Shown in pieces: positions 45,321 through 54,044 of a DNA stretch of 64,000 nt. This stretch comes from Granulicella sp. S156. Lineage in GTDB: Bacteria > Acidobacteriota > Terriglobia > Terriglobales > Acidobacteriaceae. How positions within the stretch are numbered: position 1 is the first letter of the stretch; every line of letters begins with the position of its first letter. Below the pieces are notes generated by a model. That model was not told where the DNA came from, did not search any database, and worked only from the letters and a program-made list of their open reading frames with translations. Where the stretch lies: NCBI RefSeq assembly GCF_009766105.1, contig NZ_LMUH01000022.1:458939-522938 (forward strand), given 5' to 3'. The position numbers and the translations under genes are program-made.

Positions 45321-45733
45321 GCCGTTGGAAGCGCATCGGCCTGTTCTCGTTGATCGCCTTAGCCACTGGAGTCGTAGTCGCCTTATTCGTGGACGATGGT
45401 CACATAGATAGAGACCTTCTCCTGCTCACACTTGGATCTCTTCTGGTGATACTGCCCTGCTGGCTTCTGTTGCTGCCCTTTGTAGCAGTCTCTGATAACC
45501 TTCGCGCGTGGCGTCCTGTCGTCTTTGTCCTGGCTGGAGGACTGATTGCCACCATCGTCGCTCTAGGCGAAGCCCATCATTTCTACCTGCATTCATCTCC
45601 GAACAAAGCACCAACAGCAGCATGGTTCCACCGTACCGCATGGGAGAGTGCGCTCCTCGGAGCCGCAGCCTGCGCAGTCTACCTCGGTATTCTCAAGGCC
45701 ACTTCACGCCCGCCCCAGGACAATCGCATCTGA
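45317..45733 (+). CDS. Small membrane protein of unknown function
   Basis: 138 residues with four predicted membrane helices (LFSLIALATGVVVALFV, LLLLTLGSLLVILPCWLLL, PVVFVLAGGLIATIVAL, ALLGAAACAVYLGIL) and a short hydrophilic tail. Translationally coupled to the propeller gene (ATGA overlap). No family recognised. Confidence 0.7.
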   Translation: MSRWKRIGLFSLIALATGVVVALFVDDGHIDRDLLLLTLGSLLVILPCWLLLLPFVAVSDNLRAWRPVVFVLAGGLIATIVALGEAHHFYLHSSPNKAPTAAWFHRTAWESALLGAAACAVYLGILKATSRPPQDNRI

Positions 45734-45748
45734 AGCACCTTCGTCCCC

Positions 45749-46576
45749 TCAGTTTTCCGAAGGCCGCTCAAGATTGTCGATCACAAGCACCTGCACGGGG
45801 GCCTTGGTAGACTCCAGCTTCAACCCGAGCTGCTCCTGCACCGCCGTAAAGATCGAGGGAGCTGCAACATCACCCTCTGGTGGAGCTCCATCGTCCGGAG
45901 CCCATCGCAGCGTGAAGTTGTAGTAACCCATAAGCCCCGTCCTGTCGACAATGGGACGTTTTAGTTCAATGGAGAGCTGATTCACCAAAGGTTTCATCGG
46001 CTGGCCCATACTCCTGATCAGCCCCCGTCCTACTTGCCTCCCGCCACCGAACTTCATCCCATTCAAGTCAAGGCCTGGTTGTATCTCTGTCATCCGGACG
46101 CCGTTCTTTCCTACCACCAGCGCGTAGACGGGAAGTGCTTTCAGATCGTAGTGATACTTCAAATGGAAACGGTCTACTAAGATCTTCTGCAGCATGGGGG
46201 CGCGCTGTACTGGGTCAATGACTTTGCGGAACGCGGCCACGTCCGCGTCTCTCACCTTCGCCGTGACATCATAGCGTTCGTGCCTGGCCCACTCCGGCAT
46301 CCCGGTGATCTGGTCACTCACGAAGATACCGAATGCCCATTGAATGATGTCTTCCGGCGGCATATTTGTGCACGTCCAGTCATCGCCCATAGTCTGGGAA
46401 CCAGCACCCATCGACGTATCTCCGGAGTGGTTGGGCCTCACCGACACCACATCGAACTCCAGCGGCTTCCCGTCCGCCCCCATCAACCGTGGTCTGTCCC
46501 ACTGTGCGCGCGCGGCGAGTGGCCACGCCAGAATCATCGATCCAACCAAAAGCACGATTTTGTGCGCAAGTCTCAT
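45749..46576 (-). CDS. TIGR03435-type secreted protein
   Basis: 275 residues with a signal peptide (LAHKIVLLVGSMILAWPLAARA). Carries the pattern typical of this acidobacterial family: EFDVVSVRPN near the start, MPPEDIIQWAFGI, YDVTAKVRD, ILVDRFHLKYHYDLKALPVYALVV and RPIVDRTGLMGYYNFTLRW. The function of the family is not known; it is a good lineage marker. It is convergent with the small membrane protein gene and 500 nt from the next gene upstream. Confidence 0.9.
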   Translation of the reverse strand: MRLAHKIVLLVGSMILAWPLAARAQWDRPRLMGADGKPLEFDVVSVRPNHSGDTSMGAGSQTMGDDWTCTNMPPEDIIQWAFGIFVSDQITGMPEWARHERYDVTAKVRDADVAAFRKVIDPVQRAPMLQKILVDRFHLKYHYDLKALPVYALVVGKNGVRMTEIQPGLDLNGMKFGGGRQVGRGLIRSMGQPMKPLVNQLSIELKRPIVDRTGLMGYYNFTLRWAPDDGAPPEGDVAAPSIFTAVQEQLGLKLESTKAPVQVLVIDNLERPSEN

Positions 46577-47085
46577 TTCGATCTCCCATTGATTCGAAGC
46601 ACAAGCAAGGCCATAACCCCAAAGCCTTGCGCAGGACAGAGGACGCCACAGAGACTCTCAGGGAACGCCTGAGATACCGATTGGGGCGGCTCGAACAACA
46701 TTCACTCGTTCAAAACTTCGAGTGGTTCAATTTCTTCTAATATGACGAAGAAATAGGTTGCCTGTCAAGCCTCTTCACAGGTGGGGAGAACGCAATGATG
46801 AAAGTTTGTTCCCGGTGAATGGATTAGTGAGGTGAGTCATTGACTCATAGAAGGACGGAGAAATTCAAAATAGCGCGCAGCGCAAACCGTGACGCTTTAG
46901 CGTTACAGGGTGGAGGGTAAGGGAGGCAATCGCCTTTAGGCTACGGAATAAGGGCCTAGCGAGAATTGGCCTTTAGGCCCGGGCTCTCTTTCGGCTGCGA
47001 ACAAAAGGCCCGGGCCATTTCTCGAACGCCTGTAGATAATTGAATCAACGGAGCCCTATTTCAAGTTTCACCCGCGCTGATTCCC
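46577..47085. other. Spacer with CTTTAG hairpins and a GTAGAT motif
   Basis: No gene seen. It has three CTTTAG-core hairpins (46890-46907, 46932-46941, 46968-46979), a GGCCCGGGC pair near 46976 and 47010, and GTAGATAATTGAATCAAC at 47032-47049, just before the next gene. Confidence 0.55.
47032..47049 (+). promoter_or_regulatory. GTAGATAATTGAATC motif upstream of the 47086 gene
   Basis: Near-copy of the palindrome at 48224-48241 (one mismatch in the right arm). AGATAATT resembles a promoter -10 element. Confidence 0.35.
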
Positions 47086-47556
47086 ATGATCGTCTATCCA
47101 CAAGAAGTTCTTGCTTCCTACACTGAGGTTCCGATCTTCGGATTGGCGATAACGGTGGTATTTCTGGCCGCGACGGTGGCGGCTCTTGTCGTCCTGCTCC
47201 GGGATGCATGGCGCTTCCTGAAATTTCTAATCCAGACGGCTGCCTACGCCCTACGCGGTGAACAGTCACCATGGCCACGACGTCGGGAAGCGATCAAACG
47301 AATGCAGGAGAAGGTGTTCAGCCGCGAGGAAGCCATGGTTCGCGTGTGGAAGTATGCGGAAGCCAAAGGCCACAGTACTCACTGCCCCTTTGATATCCGG
47401 CTGCAATTTCTGCGGACCGAGGAGGAGAGAAAAGAAGATCTGTCGATCGGAAGGTTCGTCTACCGCATACACATCCTGCCTCACATCCCTGGCACCATCG
47501 TTGAAATCGACGCCATTGACGGAACCCTGCTCAAATGGCACACACTTCCACGCTGA
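47086..47556 (+). CDS. Membrane-anchored protein of unknown function
   Basis: 156 residues. One long hydrophobic segment (FGLAITVVFLAATVAALVVL) near the N-terminus, then a basic helical part (RRREAIKRMQEKVFSREEAM) and a beta-rich C-terminus (YRIHILPHIPGTIVEIDAID). No family recognised. Preceded by a GTAGATAATTGA motif that also lies before the gene at 48258. Confidence 0.6.
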   Translation: MIVYPQEVLASYTEVPIFGLAITVVFLAATVAALVVLLRDAWRFLKFLIQTAAYALRGEQSPWPRRREAIKRMQEKVFSREEAMVRVWKYAEAKGHSTHCPFDIRLQFLRTEEERKEDLSIGRFVYRIHILPHIPGTIVEIDAIDGTLLKWHTLPR

Positions 47557-47674
47557 TTCCTCTGTGCCGAGGCACAGGGAGAGAGCTTTGCCTGCCTTCG
47601 CAACGGCACAGTGGAGGACTTCTTTCCTGAAACTTGGCTTCTTCCATGACTGGCGCGTCTGCTATCGTGCCCCT

Positions 47675-48178
47675 ATGCTCGCCCCCTTGCTTGCCTTGGC
47701 GATGACCTGTTCGTTTCAGCAAACCGCCCAAACGCCCGCCAGACCTGCTGCCAGAATGATCAGCGATGCCCACATGCAGACCGCAATCAGGATTCTCGAT
47801 AGCGTTCCGCAGCCCGTCAAAGTACGTCTCGTGCACGTAGGACCAATTGATGATTTTGGGGATCACTATGTCTATTTCTTTTTTCGGTTTGTTTCCCTTT
47901 TCCTGTCGACCCAGGGGAGGTGGCACTCGGATGATATAGAAGAGGTGTCCCAGAAAGATGCGGGAACTAGCCTTGGACAAGGTATCGGGTGCTCAGTAAT
48001 CGATGCAGATGGCGCGGACGGCAAAATCATAACCAGCGCGATGGCTGCTGCTGGCTATCCGTGCTCACACGAAGCTGCTGGCTATGTTCCTCCCCAAGAG
48101 CCAACACAACCTCCAGGCCGGAGACCCCTGGTACCGCACCCGCCTGTACAAGAGGTAGTGATCTCCATAGGCAGGTGA
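47675..48178 (+). CDS. Secreted protein of unknown function
   Basis: 167 residues from ATG 47675, signal peptide MLAPLLALAMTCSFQQTAQ; the frame is open upstream to 47258. Mature part has RILDSVPQPVKVRLVHVGP, aromatic YVYFFFRFVSLFL (possibly membrane associated), two Cys and a Pro-rich end. No family recognised. The only evidence for the gene is the start, signal peptide and length. Confidence 0.5.
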   Translation: MLAPLLALAMTCSFQQTAQTPARPAARMISDAHMQTAIRILDSVPQPVKVRLVHVGPIDDFGDHYVYFFFRFVSLFLSTQGRWHSDDIEEVSQKDAGTSLGQGIGCSVIDADGADGKIITSAMAAAGYPCSHEAAGYVPPQEPTQPPGRRPLVPHPPVQEVVISIGR

Positions 48179-48223
48179 AAGCGACAACCAACTTATCGAT
48201 AAGCCGAGTACCTTATTGCCTTC

Positions 48224-48241
48224 GTAGATAATTGAATCTAC
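48224..48241 (+). promoter_or_regulatory. GTAGATAATTGAATCTAC palindrome
   Basis: GTAGAT and ATCTAC are a perfect 6-bp inverted pair around AATTGA, 17 nt before the J-like gene start codon. Near-copies occur at 47032 and 62785. Confidence 0.45.
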
Positions 48242-48257
48242 GGAGTTGTATCTCAAG

Positions 48258-49073
48258 ATGTCCACCGCAATCTACCGCGAGCCCACGCCTGAGGAGGTTG
48301 AACTCGCCCATCAGCGTCGCATTCTCGCCTCCATCCGCGCGGTGCTGGCCAAACGCGAGTTAGAGTTGGAGCATCTCCGCGACCAGATCATCAGCTTTGA
48401 AACCCGCTACATCCGCCAGGTCGGCGTCCTCTACCGGCAACTGGACGAGTGGGAGGAGCGCATCGCAGAGTTGAAGGTCTCTCAAGAAACTCCAGAAGAG
48501 CGCGAGCGCTACGCCCGCGAGGCCGCGCAGCAGCCTGAACCCGTCCTCTCCGATGAACCAGTCCCCGAACGCTCACTCGACCTCAGGAACCTCTTCCGCG
48601 AGGTCGCCAAACTCATCCATCCGGACTTCGCCATCGATGACCACGACGAGCGCCACCGCACTCGCCTGATGGCCCAGGCCAACGAAGCCTACCGCCGCGA
48701 CGACGCAGCCGTCCTGCAGCGCATGCTCAACGGCTACGATCCTTCCACGGACTCCTGGAACGCCAATGACATGGCCAGTGCCCTTGCCCGCACCCTCGCA
48801 CAAATTGAGCAATCCAACGAGGACGTCGAAATACTCGCCGCCGAGATCGAAGCTCTCGGCCAATCCGAGATGGCTCAACTCAAAGAACGCACCGTGCAGG
48901 AAGCGCTCAAAGGCCGCGATCTGCTCGCTGAACTCGCCGCAATGGTCAAGGGAAACATCGGCATGGCGATGCGCCGTTATGAGCTCGACCTGGGAAGAGC
49001 CAGGCGCAAAGAGAAGGCCTTCAATCCCAATCCCCTTCTCTCCGCTGAAGCTCCACTCCCCAGCCGCCGCTGA
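48258..49073 (+). CDS. J-domain-like protein with long coiled coils
   Basis: 271 residues from ATG 48258 (the frame opens at 48246). Residues ~1-80 are a charged coiled coil (RAVLAKRELELEHLRDQIIS). Residues ~105-160 resemble a J domain: LFREVAKLIHPDF has the HPD tripeptide, followed by helix ANEAYRRDDAAVLQRML. A second coiled coil follows (ALARTLAQIEQSNEDVEIL). J-like proteins with coiled coils may recruit DnaK or act as scaffolds. No partner is adjacent. The GTAGATAATTGAATCTAC palindrome precedes it. Confidence 0.6.
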   Translation: MSTAIYREPTPEEVELAHQRRILASIRAVLAKRELELEHLRDQIISFETRYIRQVGVLYRQLDEWEERIAELKVSQETPEERERYAREAAQQPEPVLSDEPVPERSLDLRNLFREVAKLIHPDFAIDDHDERHRTRLMAQANEAYRRDDAAVLQRMLNGYDPSTDSWNANDMASALARTLAQIEQSNEDVEILAAEIEALGQSEMAQLKERTVQEALKGRDLLAELAAMVKGNIGMAMRRYELDLGRARRKEKAFNPNPLLSAEAPLPSRR

Positions 49074-49107
49074 GGTCTTCGCAGGCAGGAAACTCTTTGC
49101 TGGCAGA

Positions 49108-49752
49108 CTAGGCAGTCGAGGGCCGAGATGTAGCGGCCAGTCGATGCATTCGAACGATTGCTCCGGCAATGACTATCGCGAAGGCATCGGCGAAAATCCA
49201 CGTCAACCTCCACAGTAACGCGTCGTTCCCGGTCTTGGTCACCGCGTATATGAACCCAACGACAGCCATTGCCCCGTAGACGAGACCCAGCGCCATTGTG
49301 GCAATCATTTCTCTCTGCCTGGTAACGAAAGCGACAAGGAACCCAATCAACACGAATGAGATGAGATGTTCGATGTCACTGCCAGTCGATGCGAAGAACA
49401 GATATGCGCTGACGTGATGCTCGAAGAAGGCCTGGTATCTATCAAGCAGTGCAGATGCCGGTAAGCCGACCAAGGGAGCGACGAGTTTCCGAAGCAAGAG
49501 TCCTCCGACTACGGATGCGCCTATCAACCACGGGGCAGTGCGGAAGCCAATGCCGGCAAGCCATGGGACAGTTTTTATGGTTTGCCGCCAATACCATCGT
49601 TGCGCGAAAGCCACTCCCGATTTGGACGCGAGAAGTGAGAACTCTTCAAGAAGGTCACCCAGGATTGATTCCGCTTCTTCGGCAAGGGCGAAAAGATTGA
49701 GCAGCCAAACCGCAAGGCGCGGGGGCTTAACGAGATGGGGTTGCGACGTCAT
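49108..49752 (-). CDS. Membrane protein with permease-prefix region
   Basis: 214 residues. The first ~60 residues (PPRLAVWLLNLFALAEEAES ... RWYWRQTIKTV) match the prefix region found before acidobacterial permeases, here followed by four membrane helices but no full permease. Overlaps the start of the PadR gene's downstream end (stop of the PadR gene at 49727 lies inside it), so the two are in one transcript: PadR first, then this gene. Likely a truncated or stand-alone member of the family. Confidence 0.65.
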   Translation of the reverse strand: MTSQPHLVKPPRLAVWLLNLFALAEEAESILGDLLEEFSLLASKSGVAFAQRWYWRQTIKTVPWLAGIGFRTAPWLIGASVVGGLLLRKLVAPLVGLPASALLDRYQAFFEHHVSAYLFFASTGSDIEHLISFVLIGFLVAFVTRQREMIATMALGLVYGAMAVVGFIYAVTKTGNDALLWRLTWIFADAFAIVIAGAIVRMHRLAATSRPSTA

Positions 49753-50080
49753 AGGTAACTCCGAATGAGCCGAGTCCTTCTGTCATGTTCTGCAGTGCGC
49801 GATGCGTGCGGCTCACAGCCGTCACTCCTTTCGCTGTTACACGAAAGAATCGCTTCGAACGCCCGCCACGTTCCGGTGTAGGATCGCCGCGATGGGACGT
49901 GACGTACCCTTTGGTCTCCAGGCGATCAAGAGTGGCATAAACAGCGCCAATTGAAACCTCGCGGTCAGTGCGAAGCTCAATTTCCTGCCGCACAGTTACC
50001 CCATATGCGCGATCGTCCAACCTCAGGAGTGCCAGAACAATGATGTGCTCGAATTCGCCGAGATAATCGCGGTCACGCAT
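49727..50080 (-). CDS. PadR-family transcriptional regulator
   Basis: 117 residues. Winged-helix PadR fold: HIIVLALLRLDDRAYGVTVRQ, REVSIGAVYATLDRLETKGYV and GGRSKRFFRVTAKG are the family's recognition helix, wing and C-terminal parts. Overlaps the next gene by 26 nt. A TCTATA-CAA-TATAGA palindrome (50083-50097) lies three bases before its start, as expected for self-control. Confidence 0.9.
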   Translation of the reverse strand: MRDRDYLGEFEHIIVLALLRLDDRAYGVTVRQEIELRTDREVSIGAVYATLDRLETKGYVTSHRGDPTPERGGRSKRFFRVTAKGVTAVSRTHRALQNMTEGLGSFGVTYDVATPSR

Positions 50081-50082
50081 TA

Positions 50083-50097
50083 TCTATACAATATAGA
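50083..50097. promoter_or_regulatory. TCTATACAATATAGA palindrome, likely PadR operator
   Basis: A perfect 6-bp inverted pair around CAA next to the PadR start codon, in an A/T-rich promoter stretch. Confidence 0.5.
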
Positions 50098-50289
50098 ACA
50101 AATGTTTATCGATCGAGAAATCTTCACCCTCAGATTCGCTCATGATGGAACCTGAAATGCCCCTTATGTGTTCGCTTCACACGTTCTCACCAACCGAGAC
50201 TCAACTTCCTGTTTGCCCGCGATCCAGGCACCATGCTGCATCCTCTCAGGTCTCTCGTGAATCTGAACTGGTGTCGAGGAGAAACGAAG

Positions 50290-50739
50290 ATGACTGCGAC
50301 TTTAACTGCCATTTGCGCCGTAAGCCTGTTGATCGTTCTCGTTCTATGGATCAGACGATCGAGAGCCCGTCATGAACTGGAACAGTACAGCATCACGCCA
50401 GAAGGTCTCCGTACATTGTTTGCGTCAAATCAGGATGTACTGCTCTTTGATGTGCGTCTTCCGCTTGATCTGTTGGCCAGTTCCGAGATCATTCCTGGCG
50501 CACAACGGCTTGCCCCAAAAGAAGTGATTGAGAATCCGTCGCTCATCCCGAAAGACAAAGATTCGATCGTTTATTGCACGTGCCCGAGTGACAAAACCAG
50601 TCGTGTCATCTTGCATCGAGCTCTCGCCTTGGGTTTTTCACGGACTAAATTTCTCAAAGGTGGGCTGGCGGCATGGAAAGCAAGCGGCTTCCCGGTCGAG
50701 CGGTACGAAAAGGCCTTCCATCTCGACACGGGCATGTAG
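50290..50739 (+). CDS. Membrane-anchored rhodanese-domain protein
   Basis: 149 residues from ATG 50290 (GGAG 9 nt upstream). One N-terminal membrane helix (LTAICAVSLLIVLVLWI), then a rhodanese domain: VLLFDVRLPLDLLASSEIIPGAQRL and the active-site loop IVYCTCPSDKTSRV with the catalytic Cys, closing with LKGGLAAWKASGFPVE. Sulfur carrier or redox role likely. No linked partner. Confidence 0.85.
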   Translation: MTATLTAICAVSLLIVLVLWIRRSRARHELEQYSITPEGLRTLFASNQDVLLFDVRLPLDLLASSEIIPGAQRLAPKEVIENPSLIPKDKDSIVYCTCPSDKTSRVILHRALALGFSRTKFLKGGLAAWKASGFPVERYEKAFHLDTGM

Positions 50740-50971
50740 TTCCACCCTTTAACCGGACTTAGCGCTCAACGAGAGATTTTTGGTCTTTCTTTGTGGGCCC
50801 AGGACAACGAAGAACTGGACGAGGTGGCCTAAACGTACCACTCGCCCGGAACCCGTAACAGAATGCCCATGAGTCTCTCAATGAGCGCATTGGCCTGAAG
50901 GGCAATAGTTGATCTTCAGACTGCGAGAATCAGCGACTGGCCAATACCAGATGTCGTCGGATTTGCCAAAG

Positions 50972-53665
50972 CTATTCTCCACGCAAGGCTTCCATGGGGT
51001 TCACCGCGGCTGCCCGGCGCGCAGGCATCGTCGAGGCCAGCAGCGCAAGCGCAAACACCGCAATCGGGGCCAGTACCAGCACTACAGGATCGAGTGGATT
51101 CACATGGAACAGGAAGCTTCGCATCAACCTGGCTGTGGCCACAGCTCCCGCCATACCAATCACCGCTCCCACCGCCGCCAGCTTCGCTCCCGAGATCAGC
51201 ACCAGCCGCTGGATGTCTCCGCGCTGCGAGCCCAGCGCGATGCGGATGGCCATCTCGTGCACGCGCGCGGCCACCGAAAAGGCAATCACGCTGTAAATGC
51301 CGAGCATGGCCAGCAGCACCGCGACCAGGGCGAAGCTGGCGATAATGACGGTGTTAAAACGGCGCGGAGCGGTGCTTTGCGCTACGATCTCCTCCATCGT
51401 CTGCACCTGCGTGAGAGGCAGTTGTGGATCGATGGAGTTCACGACCGCGCGCAGGGCATCTTCCGTCTGCTCGGGCGGCAGCGCGGAGCGCATGACGATA
51501 TGGCCACTGTTGCCGTTCAGATCGGCCGGCGTTGCATAGGCGCCAGCATCCTTCTCGTTTTGCGCCACTGGCAGATAAAACTGTTCGGAATCGCCGTCCT
51601 CGTTCGATCGGTTAAGCTTCGCGGCGGCCACTTCGCCTACCACCGTCAGCCACGGAGTGGCAGACTTCGGCGTCCCCTCGCGCAGGCGCCTTCCAATGGG
51701 GTTCTGGTTCGGCCAATAGTGCTCCGCGAACTGGTGGCTGACGATGACAACGAGCTGGCCATTGGCATTATCCGAATCCGTAAAATAGCGGCCCCGGATC
51801 AGCGGAATGCTCATCGTTTTGAAAAAATCGCCGATCACGTCCGAAGACAATGCGATCGTCTTGCCAGGTCCGCGCGGATCGATGTAACCGTCCGCGACAA
51901 AGAGCGCGCCGCTGCCGCTAATGGGAAGGCCATCCGTCAGGCCCACGGATTGAACGCCCGGCAGTTGGCCCAGGCGGAGAAGCACCTGGCTGTTGAAAGC
52001 ATCGACCCGCGCTTGCGTCGGATATTCTTGCTGAGGCAACGCGTAAGCGGCGGTGGTCACGTGGCCGGGCTGAAACCCATGATCCACATCGCTCACATTC
52101 ATGTAGCTGCGCAGAAGCAGCCCTGAAGCGCACAGCAGGATCAGCGCAATCGCGATCTCAGCCACTACCAACGCCGAACGGAAACGCGCGTGGGCGCCGC
52201 TCCATCCGCCTTCCTTAAGGGAGGCGTTTACGTTAATGCGCAGGGCCGCGAAACCCGGAGCCAGACCGCACAGCGCGCCCGTCAGCAGAGCCAGCAGAAG
52301 CGCGAAACCTGCCACTGTCCAGTTCAGCGTAATCTGGCTGGTCAGCGGCAGGTCCTCCGGCAAAAAGCTTCTTCCAACAGCCAGCGCCACACTGGCCAGC
52401 CCAATCCCGAGTATCCCGCCGCTTACGCTGATGACGAGGCTCTCAAGCATCGTCTGGACCAGCAGCACGCTTGCCGGTGCGCCCAAAGCGCGGCGCACGG
52501 CCGTTTCCCGCTGGCGGCGAATCGCTCGAACCAGCAACAGTCCCGCCAGGTTTGCGCAGGCGATCAGCATCACGACGGCCACGGCGAAAAAGAGCAAGCG
52601 TAGCAGCGGACGGGCAGTGACGACTGTAACTGCGTGCAGCGGAAAGACCACGGACTGGATGCGGATGTTCGATAAATCGAGCGGAAAGGCGCGCATAGTC
52701 TGAGCGGCCACGTGCCGTGCATCGTCCTGCGCCTGCTCCACCGTAACGCCGGGCTTGAGCCGCCCGACCATCATCAGACTCCAGTTCTCCCCACCACCCT
52801 CCGGCGAAAGATCCTGAGCACTGAAGCTCGTGGGAACCCAGAGCTCGCAGAACAGTTGGCGACCTTTCCAGATTGGAAACTCAAAGTTCTTCGGCATGAC
52901 GCCGATGACGGTATAAGGCTCCCGGTCAAGGTCGATCGTGGTTCCAATTACCTTGGGGTTGCCGCTGAATCGGCTCTTCCAGATGGCATAGCTCAGCACT
53001 GCGACATGGGCTTTTTGCCGATCTTCCTGGGAGGTGAACACGCGGCCCAGCAGCGGAGCGACACCCATGGTGGAGAAAACGGAGGGCGTCATGCGTCCGG
53101 CGTGGATTTGGGTGGGCTGGCCAACTCCCGCAAGCTCATAGCTCACGTAGGCGTAACCGCCAAGGCTCTGAAAGGAACGTGTATCGCGCGAGTAAGCCAT
53201 CACCTCGGGGGCGGTCACGAAACCGGGTGAGGTCCAGCCGAACCCGCTCACAAGGTCGCCCAGAGTGACCAGGCGGTCGGCGTCCGGAAAAGGCAGCGGC
53301 TGCAAAAGCACACCGTTCACGATGGAGAAGATGGCGGTGGTGGCACCAATGCCGAAGGCCAGCATCAGCACCGCGGTGATTGCAAACCCCGGCGACTTTC
53401 TCAGCCGACGTACGGTGAGGCGCAACTCACGCAGCAAGGAATCAATCTTGGATTCCCAGCCAGCCGACCATGCCTTATGCCGTACCATCTCGCTGCTGCC
53501 AATCTCTATGCGAGCGGCTCGCTGCGCCCTCTCCGGGCTCATACCGCTCCGTATCTTGTCGTCCACGGAGGCATCGTAAAAGCTTTGTAGCTCTTCTTCG
53601 ATCTGGGCATTGCGCTCGGTAGGCCGCAGCAGTGCCCTGATACCAGCCATCAAGCTTCGCAGCAT
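50972..53665 (-). CDS. ADOP-type ABC permease (acidobacterial duplicated orphan permease)
   Basis: 897 residues. MacB/FtsX-like double permease: a prefix (RPTERNAQIEEELQSFYD), then helix LRKSPGFAITAVLMLAFGIGAT at the start of the first FtsX domain, a large periplasmic MacB region with two-fold repeats, and four plus four membrane helices. ATPase genes are not adjacent, the usual state for this family. A PadR gene lies directly upstream on the same strand. Role unknown; macrolide or peptide export is suggested by the fold only. Confidence 0.93.
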   Translation of the reverse strand: MLRSLMAGIRALLRPTERNAQIEEELQSFYDASVDDKIRSGMSPERAQRAARIEIGSSEMVRHKAWSAGWESKIDSLLRELRLTVRRLRKSPGFAITAVLMLAFGIGATTAIFSIVNGVLLQPLPFPDADRLVTLGDLVSGFGWTSPGFVTAPEVMAYSRDTRSFQSLGGYAYVSYELAGVGQPTQIHAGRMTPSVFSTMGVAPLLGRVFTSQEDRQKAHVAVLSYAIWKSRFSGNPKVIGTTIDLDREPYTVIGVMPKNFEFPIWKGRQLFCELWVPTSFSAQDLSPEGGGENWSLMMVGRLKPGVTVEQAQDDARHVAAQTMRAFPLDLSNIRIQSVVFPLHAVTVVTARPLLRLLFFAVAVVMLIACANLAGLLLVRAIRRQRETAVRRALGAPASVLLVQTMLESLVISVSGGILGIGLASVALAVGRSFLPEDLPLTSQITLNWTVAGFALLLALLTGALCGLAPGFAALRINVNASLKEGGWSGAHARFRSALVVAEIAIALILLCASGLLLRSYMNVSDVDHGFQPGHVTTAAYALPQQEYPTQARVDAFNSQVLLRLGQLPGVQSVGLTDGLPISGSGALFVADGYIDPRGPGKTIALSSDVIGDFFKTMSIPLIRGRYFTDSDNANGQLVVIVSHQFAEHYWPNQNPIGRRLREGTPKSATPWLTVVGEVAAAKLNRSNEDGDSEQFYLPVAQNEKDAGAYATPADLNGNSGHIVMRSALPPEQTEDALRAVVNSIDPQLPLTQVQTMEEIVAQSTAPRRFNTVIIASFALVAVLLAMLGIYSVIAFSVAARVHEMAIRIALGSQRGDIQRLVLISGAKLAAVGAVIGMAGAVATARLMRSFLFHVNPLDPVVLVLAPIAVFALALLASTMPARRAAAVNPMEALRGE

Positions 53666-53679
53666 TTATCCCCCCTCTC

Positions 53680-53720
53680 TCAGGCTTCCAGAATTTGCGC
53701 TATCAGGCTTCCAGAATTTG
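53680..53720. repeat. 18-bp direct repeat at the PadR 3' end
   Basis: TCAGGCTTCCAGAATTTG occurs at 53680-53697 and again at 53703-53720. It copies the last codons of the PadR gene, a small tandem duplication with a 23-bp period. Confidence 0.85.
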
Positions 53721-54044
53721 ATGGATAGCTGCGATCTGGCGATCCCACTGGCGGCGTTCTTGTTCCAGTGCCTTACGCCCGGCGGCTGTCAGCGCGTAAT
53801 ACCTGGCCCGGCGGTTGTTTTCCGTCGAGCGCCACTCTCCGCGAACTCGCCCCGACCGCTCCATCCGGTTGAGTGCCGGAAGCAACGATCCTGGATTTAC
53901 CCGGAACACGCCGTTGCTGATCTGCTCAATGCGCAGCGCTATCCCGTACCCATGCATCGGTTCGAGCGCCAGTGTCTTGAGCACCAGCATCTCCAGAGTC
54001 CCCTGAACCAACTCGCGATGATCCGTCTCCACACCCGCCTCCAC
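53703..54044 (-). CDS. PadR-family transcriptional regulator
   Basis: 113 residues. PadR fold: GTLEMLVLKTLALEPMHGYG, GSLLPALNRMERSG and RRARYYALTAAGRKALEQE are family-typical. It lies directly upstream of the ADOP permease gene on the same strand (38 nt between them), the common acidobacterial pairing in which PadR controls the permease. The 3' end is duplicated as a short tandem repeat. Confidence 0.9.
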   Translation of the reverse strand: MEAGVETDHRELVQGTLEMLVLKTLALEPMHGYGIALRIEQISNGVFRVNPGSLLPALNRMERSGRVRGEWRSTENNRRARYYALTAAGRKALEQERRQWDRQIAAIHQILEA

